Shown here: piece by piece, positions 5,577 through 11,723 of the stretch
Numbering within the stretch: the first letter of the stretch is position 1
Layout of the letters: every line of letters begins with the position of its first letter
Assembly: GCA_905216045.1 (NCBI GenBank)
Contig: CAJMSL010000051.1
Coordinates: forward strand, 1 to 11,723
Length of the DNA: 11,723 nucleotides
Reading direction: 5' to 3'
Source: an uncultured bacterium
GTDB taxonomy: Bacteria > Actinomycetota > Coriobacteriia > Coriobacteriales > Coriobacteriaceae
The notes under the pieces: generated by a model
Databases searched by the model: none
What the model was told of the DNA's origin: nothing
What the model saw: only the letters and a program-made list of their open reading frames with translations
Position numbers and translations under genes: made by a program

Positions 5577-7340
5577 ATGGCAGATTCCACCACCGATTAC
5601 AACAATCTAGATCCTCTGGGTGACGAGGCGGCGGTTGTCGATGAGGTCGACGCCGCCGTCTCGGGCGCTCGCAAGAAGCCGCGCGCTGTCGATATGGTGC
5701 CCGAGGAGCCCGACGCGATGGCGCCGGACGAGGAATACCAGCTCACGCCGGCGGGTCGTCGCGAACGCATTGGGCAGATTGTTCGCCTGGTCAAAAAGTA
5801 CCGCGTGTGGGATAACCTCACGCCGGTTCGTTTGCGCCGCCTGCTCGAGGAACTCGGCCCCATGTTCGTCAAGATGGGGCAGATTTTGGCCAACCGGTCC
5901 GAGATTCTGCCGCAGCGCTTTTGCGACGAGCTGCGTCGTCTGCGCTCCGACGTGGAGCCGGTGCCGTACGAGGTCGTACTCAGCTGTCTGGAAGAAGAAT
6001 ACGGCCTGCGCCTGGGGGAGATGTTCGATGCGATCGACCCCAATCCGCTTGGTAGTGCATCGCTCGCGCAGGTGCACCGCGCTCGTCTGGTGACGGGCGA
6101 GGACGTGGCCGTCAAGGTGCAGCGCCCCGGTGCGCAGCAGGTTATGGCACAGGACATCGATATCATTCGCTCGGTGGTGCGCATCGTTTCCAAGTTTGTC
6201 AACACCGATCAATTCGTTGACCTGCACGGCGTAGTCGAGGAGTTGTGGACCTCGTTTCGCGAGGAGACCAACTTTTTGGCCGAGGCCAAAAACCTCAACG
6301 ACTTCTACGAGTTCCATAAGAGCGTTCATGGCGTGACGTGCCCTAAATCCTATCTGGACCTGTGCACCGAGCACGTGGTGGTTATGGACTACGTCGACGG
6401 CATTTCGATCGCCGATCCTGAACGCTTGGTGGCCGAGGGCTATGACTTGGAAAAGATCGGTGCTGCGATTGTCGAGGACTACTCGACGCAGGTGCTCGAC
6501 GACGGCTTTTTCCATGCCGACCCGCATGCGGGAAACATCATTCTCAAGGACGGCATCGTTTACTTTATCGACTTGGGCATGGTCGGACGCATGTCGAGCC
6601 ACGATCGTGGCATCGTTAAGGACATGATTTTCGCCGTGGCCGAGGGTGACGTGCCCAAGCTCAAGGATTCGCTCATGCGCTTCGCCGTGACGCGTGGCGA
6701 CTCGGCTGAGCTAGATCATTCGGCCTTTTTGTCCGACCTGGACTTTATCGTCGCCGACTTTGCGGGTCTTGACCTGAAGGATCTGGATATCGGCGAGTTT
6801 TTGACCTCGCTGCTAAACCTGGCGCGCAAAAACGATGTTGAGCTGCCGAGCGTGGTGACGATGTTCGCGCGCGGCATGGTGACGCTCGAGGGTTTGCTGA
6901 CCGAGTACATGCCCAACGTCAACATGATCCAGATTATCCAGACGCACATCAAAAACGAGAAGAGCACCTATGCGCGCGTGCGTGATATGGGACGCGATTT
7001 TGCCGCGAGCAGCTATCGCGCGGCAAAAGGCTCGCTCGAGGCGGCCGAGTATCTGGGCTTGGCTTCGCGCATGCTTACGCGCGGCCAGCTTAAGGTGAAC
7101 ACGCAGATCATGAGCAGCGATAAGGCACTGCGACAGCTGGGCGGAATTATCGACCGCATGTCGATGGCTATCGTTATCGCCGGCCTGTTTATCGGTTCGT
7201 CGGTGGTGTACTACGCACGCATCGAGCCGGTCGTGTTTGGTATCCCGGTCATTGGCTTTATGGGCTACGTGAGCGCGCTGGTGCTGGCGCTTATGCTGGG
7301 CCGCAATATCTGGCTCAACAGCCACGGCGGCAAACACTAG
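5577..7340 (+). CDS. AarF/ABC1/UbiB-family atypical protein kinase
   Basis: The 587-residue protein is a full-length member of the UbiB/ABC1 atypical kinase family. It shows, in order, the family-specific KxGQ motif (K99-M-G-Q102), the nucleotide loop PLGSASLAQVH, the ATP-site lysine in VAVKVQRP (K180), a conserved EETNF segment, VMDYVDGI, the catalytic HADPHAGN (313-320) and the DFG-equivalent DLGMVG (from D332). Two hydrophobic segments follow (about 528-548 and 553-575), expected to anchor the C-terminus in the membrane. Relatives such as UbiB and COQ8 support isoprenoid-quinone or lipid metabolism and act as ATPases more than protein kinases. Anaerobic actinobacteria generally use menaquinone, not ubiquinone, so the symbol ubiB would mislead. 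No strong ribosome site precedes the ATG; coupling to the phasin-like gene 8 bases upstream is likely. Confidence 0.93.
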   Translation: MADSTTDYNNLDPLGDEAAVVDEVDAAVSGARKKPRAVDMVPEEPDAMAPDEEYQLTPAGRRERIGQIVRLVKKYRVWDNLTPVRLRRLLEELGPMFVKMGQILANRSEILPQRFCDELRRLRSDVEPVPYEVVLSCLEEEYGLRLGEMFDAIDPNPLGSASLAQVHRARLVTGEDVAVKVQRPGAQQVMAQDIDIIRSVVRIVSKFVNTDQFVDLHGVVEELWTSFREETNFLAEAKNLNDFYEFHKSVHGVTCPKSYLDLCTEHVVVMDYVDGISIADPERLVAEGYDLEKIGAAIVEDYSTQVLDDGFFHADPHAGNIILKDGIVYFIDLGMVGRMSSHDRGIVKDMIFAVAEGDVPKLKDSLMRFAVTRGDSAELDHSAFLSDLDFIVADFAGLDLKDLDIGEFLTSLLNLARKNDVELPSVVTMFARGMVTLEGLLTEYMPNVNMIQIIQTHIKNEKSTYARVRDMGRDFAASSYRAAKGSLEAAEYLGLASRMLTRGQLKVNTQIMSSDKALRQLGGIIDRMSMAIVIAGLFIGSSVVYYARIEPVVFGIPVIGFMGYVSALVLALMLGRNIWLNSHGGKH

Positions 7341-7391
7341 AGGCTGCGACCGTCACCGCATTTTCCTATCGCAAACAATAGCTTTTACCTT

Positions 7392-7419
7392 GGGCTTCGC
7401 CCGTGTGCGGGGCCCTTTT
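7392..7419 (+). terminator. Probable terminator after the aarF-like gene
   Basis: GGGC and CCCG (7392-7403) can pair with CGGG and GCCC (7408-7415), leaving a TTCG bulge and a short loop, followed by TTTT. A smaller GGGC-TTC-GCCC hairpin overlaps it. The T-run touches the -35 box of the next promoter. Confidence 0.5.
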
Positions 7420-7446
7420 GCGTGATACCATTTTGACGGTAATAAT
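7418..7446 (+). promoter_or_regulatory. Probable promoter driving the cobalamin riboswitch
   Basis: TTGCGT (7418-7423) and AATAAT (7441-7446) are 17 bases apart; the -10 box matches consensus at 5 of 6. Transcription would begin near 7453, just before the first base of the riboswitch P1 helix, and that agreement supports the call. Confidence 0.5.
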
Positions 7447-7454
7447 CGATGGCC

Positions 7455-7630
7455 TAGATGGTGGTGCGGAGACGCACGAACGCGCGGTTTTCCTGCGCGT
7501 TTGGGAGAATCGGGGTGCAAGTCCCCGGCTGTACCAGTAACCGTAATTCCTCTTGGCTCGGGATATTCGCGTCGCAGATCGGACGACGCGCCTGAGCCGT
7601 TAAGGTTAAGTCGGATCGCCTCCCATCTTG
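7455..7630 (+). promoter_or_regulatory. Cobalamin (B12) riboswitch
   Basis: The conserved core is plain: GGGAGAATCGGGGTGCAAG at 7503-7521, then TCCCCGGCTG and CCAGTAACCGTAA, matching the usual GGGAA...GGTGnAAnTCC...GCTG...ACnGTAA pattern. The B12 box follows near the 3' end (AGTCGGATCGCC, about 7609-7620). The outer helix P1 forms from AGATGG (7456-7461) and CCATCT (7623-7628). Riboswitches of this class bind adenosyl- or methylcobalamin and reduce expression of B12 uptake or synthesis genes when the vitamin is plentiful. The controlled gene is the surface protein directly downstream. I cannot tell by eye whether control is at transcription or translation. Confidence 0.92.
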
Positions 7631-7771
7631 CATGCGGCTGCGGCGTATGCCGCCGGTGTGCATAGGGCTCTGGAGGGAAGGGGGACCCCGATGGGGGAAC
7701 TCGAGCGTAACATGCGCGATGACGTGGGGCAGCCTCAAGGCAACGCTCCAAGTGCAGACAGTAGGAGACAA
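7631..7771 (+). promoter_or_regulatory. Leader between the riboswitch and the surface-protein start
   Basis: This 141-base stretch must contain the expression platform. It holds a small hairpin (7640-7644 with 7649-7653), a purine-rich GGAGGGAAGGGGG run (7672-7684) before an ATG at 7691, and AGGAG (7763-7767) before the ATG at 7772. Either purine run could be the ribosome site that the riboswitch governs. Confidence 0.5.
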
Positions 7772-10700
7772 ATGGATATGTTTGAGGACGAGCGCCAGCG
7801 CGTCTCGCATCGCCGTGGCGCAATTGCACGCGGCGTAGTCAAGCGCGGCCTGGTGGCATTCCTGGCCTTCGCGATGGCCTTCAGCACCACGCCGGCTCAG
7901 CTGTGGGCCGAGGGCGCCGAGGGCATTGCCGAGGCTGTGGCTCAGGCTGCGACGCCGGGCGAGGACGCAGCGCTTGCGGGCGGTGCCGCTGAGCAGAGCG
8001 GCACCGAGGTTTCGGATTCCGAGAGCGCGCCTGCAGCTAGTGCCGCTACAACAGAGGCAGCAACTGGCGACGAAGGCTCGGCGACGGGGGAGAGCCCTGC
8101 CACGAGCGAGCAGTCTTCGACGGCATCCGCTGGCCAAGCAGGATCTGCCGCCGCGGCTGCCGTTCAGACAGAGAACCCGACAGAAACCGGCGATGTCGCC
8201 AAGAAGCAAGTCGAGGTCTCGTTCTCGATTATCGGCACCGATGCCGACGGCAAGGCTCAGACCTGGGTGGCACCTACGCAGCTCAGGCTCGACGAGGGCG
8301 CGACGGCTGCGGATGCCTTCGTTAAGCTGCAGCAGAAGACGGGCTTTAAAGCGGATTACGAACCGAACACGGCATACGGCTTCTACCTCAAAAGCATCAC
8401 GTCCCCGACAGATGGCCGCACGCTTGCCTACGATCCGACGACTAATGCCTTCTGGCAGCTGTTCGTCGACGGCGCGTCTTCCTCGGTTGGCGCGAGCAGC
8501 GTTAAGCTCGCCCCGGGGCAGAAGATTGAGTTTGCCTTTACGGGTGGTAGCGCATCCCCTGTCGTTAAGGACCAGCTTGCTGCGAATGTGACCGTCATTG
8601 GTCGCGATGCCCAGGGCAAGACTCAGACTTGGGTCGATAACGCGCAGTATGTGGTGACGTCCGGTTCGAGCGCACTTGACCTTACGAAGGTCGCGCTTGA
8701 GGCGAATGACATCGACGCCGTTGCTGCTGGCTCCTTCATTCTGAGCCTTAAGTACAACGGTGTTGAGCTGGGTACGCCCCAAGATTATTCGACCTATTGG
8801 CAGCTGTTCATCAACGGCAAGTCGAGCGACTACACGGCAGACAATGTCACCATTCATGCTGGCGATACCGTTACGTGGTTCTACGGTGGCTGGGGCGACA
8901 AGTTGCCGTCCGATTCCGTCCATGCTTCCGTTCAGGTCCTTGGTAAGGACAAGGACGGCAAGCAGCAGGTTTGGGCTTCGACGGGCCAGACGAGTCTCAA
9001 GGCGGGCTCTACTGCCAAGGATCTCCTTGAGCAGACCGGTCTTACTCTCGATGCTGGCGAATCGTCTTGGGGCTGGTTCCTCAACGGCATTACTTCGCCG
9101 TTCGACAGCAAGTCCTATGGCTGGGATGCTGCGACTAATAGCTATTGGCGCTTCTATGTAAATGGCAAGTTCGCCGACGTTGGCGCCGGTGCCTATGAGC
9201 TCCAAGAGGGCGATGCCGTCACCTTTATGTATGGTGCTGACGCCGATGCCCTTCCTGGCCAGGTTCTTGGGTCTGTCGATGTTATCGGTCCCGATGTCAA
9301 CGGCAACAATACTCGCTGGGGCTCGGCAAGCAATGTTTCCCTGCCCGAGGGCTCTACGGCTCAGGATTTCATCGAGACGGTTCTGAAGGCAAAGCGCGTT
9401 GATTACAAGGCCTCCCAGAGTGGTGCATACTGGTTCCTCAATTCCGTTACTTCTCCGTTCGATCACAAGCCGTATGTCTGGGATGCTGCGACCAATAAAT
9501 ATTGGCACCTGTATATCAATGGAGAGCCCTCCTTACTCTGCGCCAATCAGATTACGCTCAAGAGCGGCGATAAGGTTACGCTTGCCTATACCACCGACGA
9601 TTCGGCCATGCCCGCTCCCGACAAGATTGTCGTGGACCCGAGTGCGACGACTCCTGATTGGGATGCCGAGTGGGCCGGCTACGGCAACAGCGGCAACGGT
9701 TCGACCGTAACGGATGCCAAGACGCCTGCGCAGGCCGCCGGTCTTAAGTGGGCCTTCGATTGGAAGGCCGAGTCTGGTCAGCAGTATGCCAACTGCAGCG
9801 AACCTGTCATCGCTAACGGCTTTGTGTACATCGCGACCGAGAACGAGCTCATTAAGATCGATTCGTCCACGGGCAAAAAGGTTGCCTCTGCGCCGCTTGC
9901 CTCCAAGGTGAGCTATACCTCTCGTCCGATCTATACCAATGGCCTTATCATCGTTCCGCTCAACGGCGGTGCGGTCCAGGCGATTACTGCAGACAAGCTG
10001 ATCTGCAAGTGGCTGACGCCTGGTTTGACGGATTTGACGCAGAGCTCCTGCACCGTCGTTTCGGACGGCGAGTACGTCTATGTAGGCTCGGTCGATATTT
10101 CGTATGACGAGAATTACAACGCGACCTACGGCAACGGCTCCTTTGCACGCATTAAGATTGCCACGGGCGAAGTTTCTTGGCAGAACATCGACCCTACCGA
10201 GGGCTATTACTGGACTGGTGCGGCTTTGACGGATAAGTATGCCATCGTTCCTACGAGCGCGGGTACGCTTAAGTGCATTGATAAGACGACGGGCGATGTC
10301 GTTTCGACCATGGAGCTCGGCGCTGTCGCAAATGCCGATTGCATTGCCGATCCGTCCAATGGTTCGACCTTCTATCAGATGACGCACGACGGAAAGCTCC
10401 ATGTGATTTCGCTTTCGGCGAAGGGTGTGCTGAGTGCACAGAAGGCGGTTGATCTGGGCCTTACGAATAATCTGAGCGCCCCTGCGGTGTTTGGTGACAA
10501 TCTGATTGTCGGCGGACAGACGGCTACGGGCTCTGCTCTGGTTCTCTATAACCTGAAGACGGGTAAGACCACGATGGTCGCTGCTGCCGACGGCAAGGCG
10601 CTGCCGGCTGGCCTCAACGGTATTGCTGCTACTCCGCTGGTGAGTGTTCAGGGCGGCAAGACCTATGTGTACTTCACCGTTAACAGCGCGGATAGCAAGG

Positions 10701-11584
10701 ATTACGTCAACTACTCTGCTGGTGGTGGCGTGTATCGCTATACGCTCGGCGATGCAGAGGCGACGCAGATTTATGATGCGGCTGGCCATTACCAGTACTG
10801 TGACTCTCCGGTCATTGCCGATGCATCTGGCAATCTCTACTACATCAATGACTCGGGCACGCTGTTCAAGCTTGGGGCCGTTGAGTCTTGGACGGTTGCC
10901 TTTAATTCCAACGGCGGGTCTGCTTGCGACACTAAGTTTGTTGCTACGGCCGATGGCAAGCTGGTCAAGCCGGCCGATCCGACGCGCGATGGCTACGCTT
11001 TCGGCGGTTGGTATACCGATGAGGCTTGCACGCAGGCGTATGACTTCAGTACGCCGGTGACGGCCGATCTGACGCTGTATGCCAAGTGGACCAAGAATGC
11101 CGTTAACCCTGGCGGCAATGGCGGTTCAGGCTCCAATGGCGGCAATGGCGGCGGTGGTTCGAATGGCGGCGGCGGTTCTAGTACCGGTACTGGTTCCGGC
11201 GCTGGCGCTGGCGCTGGTTCTGGCTCCGGCTCGAAGGGCGGCGTTATTGCCCCGGGCCAGAAGCCGGTGGCCAAGACGACGGTGTCGACCAAGACCGAGA
11301 CCAAGGACAACAAGTCCAACAAGAAGGACTCCGATAAGTCCGATAAGAAGGACGAGAAGAAGTCTGACAAGAAGGACAGCAAGTCCGACAAGAAGTCCGA
11401 TTCCAAGTCCGATACGGGTGCTGCTTCCACGACCACTGCTAAGAAGTCCTCTGGTGCTTCCGAGCAGGAGACTGGCACCAATCCGCTCGCCATCGTTGGT
11501 ATCGCCGCCGGCGTGATTGGCCTTGCGCTCATCGCCGTCTTCGTGCTGACCAAGCGCGGCAAGGGTGACGGTAATGCCCGATAA
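7772..11584 (+). CDS. Large B12-regulated surface protein: four DUF4430 modules plus a beta-propeller
   Basis: From ATG 7772 the protein has 1270 residues. Layout: signal peptide (positive region to 25, hydrophobic core about 26-37, cleavage likely near A46); a low-complexity Ala/Ser/Thr/Glu linker to about 145; four DUF4430 modules at about 147-258, 271-378, 383-490 and 498-611, each with the YW-x-FYxNG strand and a closing GDxVxFxY; a PQQ-like beta-propeller of about eight blades (657-1038); an InlB-type B repeat (1040-1108); a Gly/Ser/Ala stalk; a Lys/Asp/Ser tract (1175-1214); and a membrane helix (1239-1259) with a KRGKG tail. DUF4430 is the fold of the C-terminal beta domain of intrinsic factor and transcobalamin, and the cobalamin riboswitch sits directly upstream, so surface cobalamin or corrinoid capture is inferred. 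AGGAG precedes 7772 by 4 bases; ATG 7691, after a GGAGGGAAGGGGG run, would add 27 residues and is also possible. A TTG at 7628 lies in the riboswitch and is rejected. Confidence 0.85.
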   Translation: MDMFEDERQRVSHRRGAIARGVVKRGLVAFLAFAMAFSTTPAQLWAEGAEGIAEAVAQAATPGEDAALAGGAAEQSGTEVSDSESAPAASAATTEAATGDEGSATGESPATSEQSSTASAGQAGSAAAAAVQTENPTETGDVAKKQVEVSFSIIGTDADGKAQTWVAPTQLRLDEGATAADAFVKLQQKTGFKADYEPNTAYGFYLKSITSPTDGRTLAYDPTTNAFWQLFVDGASSSVGASSVKLAPGQKIEFAFTGGSASPVVKDQLAANVTVIGRDAQGKTQTWVDNAQYVVTSGSSALDLTKVALEANDIDAVAAGSFILSLKYNGVELGTPQDYSTYWQLFINGKSSDYTADNVTIHAGDTVTWFYGGWGDKLPSDSVHASVQVLGKDKDGKQQVWASTGQTSLKAGSTAKDLLEQTGLTLDAGESSWGWFLNGITSPFDSKSYGWDAATNSYWRFYVNGKFADVGAGAYELQEGDAVTFMYGADADALPGQVLGSVDVIGPDVNGNNTRWGSASNVSLPEGSTAQDFIETVLKAKRVDYKASQSGAYWFLNSVTSPFDHKPYVWDAATNKYWHLYINGEPSLLCANQITLKSGDKVTLAYTTDDSAMPAPDKIVVDPSATTPDWDAEWAGYGNSGNGSTVTDAKTPAQAAGLKWAFDWKAESGQQYANCSEPVIANGFVYIATENELIKIDSSTGKKVASAPLASKVSYTSRPIYTNGLIIVPLNGGAVQAITADKLICKWLTPGLTDLTQSSCTVVSDGEYVYVGSVDISYDENYNATYGNGSFARIKIATGEVSWQNIDPTEGYYWTGAALTDKYAIVPTSAGTLKCIDKTTGDVVSTMELGAVANADCIADPSNGSTFYQMTHDGKLHVISLSAKGVLSAQKAVDLGLTNNLSAPAVFGDNLIVGGQTATGSALVLYNLKTGKTTMVAAADGKALPAGLNGIAATPLVSVQGGKTYVYFTVNSADSKDYVNYSAGGGVYRYTLGDAEATQIYDAAGHYQYCDSPVIADASGNLYYINDSGTLFKLGAVESWTVAFNSNGGSACDTKFVATADGKLVKPADPTRDGYAFGGWYTDEACTQAYDFSTPVTADLTLYAKWTKNAVNPGGNGGSGSNGGNGGGGSNGGGGSSTGTGSGAGAGAGSGSGSKGGVIAPGQKPVAKTTVSTKTETKDNKSNKKDSDKSDKKDEKKSDKKDSKSDKKSDSKSDTGAASTTTAKKSSGASEQETGTNPLAIVGIAAGVIGLALIAVFVLTKRGKGDGNAR
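8210..9604 (+). repeat. Four tandem DUF4430 modules at DNA level
   Basis: The coding repeats lie at about 8210-8545, 8582-8905, 8918-9241 and 9263-9604. Each opens with a strand ending in Trp (xVxVIGxDxxGKxQxW) and closes with GDxVxxxY. Modules 3 and 4 are the most alike: 9081-9157 and the stretch from 9432 differ at about 15 of 77 bases and share SPFD and WDAATN. Modules 1 and 2 are more diverged; module 2 lacks the SPFD loop. Confidence 0.75.
11294..11413 (+). repeat. Lys/Asp/Ser low-complexity coding repeat
   Basis: Irregular copies of a KSDKKD-type unit encode residues 1175-1214 of the surface protein, just before the membrane helix. The highly charged, proline-poor tract is probably an extended spacer crossing the peptidoglycan. 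Confidence 0.7.
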
Positions 11585-11723
11585 GCCCAAGGAGACCAAC
11601 GGGCAACAGCCCGACTCCTCGTTTATCCAGCTCGATGATCCAAAGCAAGACGATATGAGAAAGCCATTTGGGTCGCCTCCCCCGCGGCGCAGCTTCTTTC
11701 CGCGGGCTCGGGATGCCACAATG
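11574..11723 (+). CDS. Start of a gene overlapping the surface-protein gene; possible ECF transporter component
   Basis: An ATG at 11574 opens a frame that stays open to the window end (50 codons). It overlaps the end of the surface-protein gene by 11 bases in another frame, so the two are co-translated and share riboswitch control. AAGGGTGACGG just before it can serve as the ribosome site. The visible part is hydrophilic and proline-rich (QLDDPKQDD, then GSPPPRRSFFPRARDATM) with no signal peptide, which fits a cytoplasmic tail ahead of the first membrane helix. The RDA-type segment recalls the start of EcfT, the membrane subunit of energy-coupling-factor vitamin transporters. That is a guess from context and a few residues, because the informative part lies outside the window. 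Confidence 0.65.
   Translation, partial: MPDKPKETNGQQPDSSFIQLDDPKQDDMRKPFGSPPPRRSFFPRARDATM

Noticed and set aside
5607..6602. Minus-strand ORF (331 codons) opposite the kinase gene
   Set aside because: The plus-strand frame has every kinase-family motif; the reverse frame has none.
7454..9508. Long minus-strand ORF (684 codons) across the riboswitch and surface-protein gene
   Set aside because: It runs antisense to a clear riboswitch and DUF4430 modules, has no ribosome site and no recognisable domains.
9533..10789. Minus-strand ORF (418 codons) opposite the propeller
   Set aside because: Its Arg/Ile/Ala-rich, repetitive translation with no motifs is a shadow of the propeller coding strand.
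11294..11413. Short tandem units that might suggest a CRISPR array
   Set aside because: The units are in frame, irregular in length and encode Lys/Asp/Ser; there are no unique spacers.

Overview
The window is high-GC with strong AGGAGG-type ribosome binding sites. Its gene set (a Tat-exported protein, a folate cyclodeaminase-family/FolD pair, a C69 dipeptidase, a phasin-like/AarF pair and a very large cobalamin-riboswitch-controlled surface protein) suggests a gut Coriobacteriia actinobacterium, most likely Collinsella or a close relative. This placement rests on gene style and composition, not on a database match.

Layout. The left edge (1-322, minus) holds the N-terminal part of a Tat-signal exported protein. 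A gene-free stretch carries a minus-facing terminator (about 523-555) that belongs to a small lipoprotein gene (628-1221, minus). A divergent, gene-free region (1222-1683) holds two exact copies of a 19-base semi-palindromic repeat and an orphan minus-facing terminator hairpin. Next come two plus-strand one-carbon genes separated by 2 bases: a formimino-THF cyclodeaminase/FchA-family protein (1684-2316) and FolD (2319-3173). FolD lacks the lysine and glutamine needed for cyclohydrolase activity, so the pair may divide the usual bifunctional work. A 238-base MITE-like element with 35-base perfect terminal inverted repeats (3208-3445) separates folD from a C69 dipeptidase. That dipeptidase is interrupted by an in-frame TAG at 4837, with its C-terminal piece continuing in the same frame to 5052. 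A two-gene unit follows: a phasin-like helical protein (5152-5568) and an AarF/UbiB-type atypical kinase (5577-7340).

The most notable part is 7392-11723. A terminator is followed by a promoter, a cobalamin riboswitch (about 7455-7630) and a gene for a roughly 1270-residue membrane-anchored surface protein. The protein has a signal peptide, four DUF4430 modules (the fold of the C-terminal beta domain of human intrinsic factor and transcobalamin), a PQQ-like beta-propeller of about eight blades, an InlB-type B repeat, a Gly/Ser-rich stalk, a Lys/Asp/Ser wall-spanning tract and a C-terminal membrane helix. The next gene starts inside its last codons and runs off the window. My reading is a Gram-positive surface cobalamin-capture system feeding a B12 transporter; the ligand and the transporter identity are inferred.
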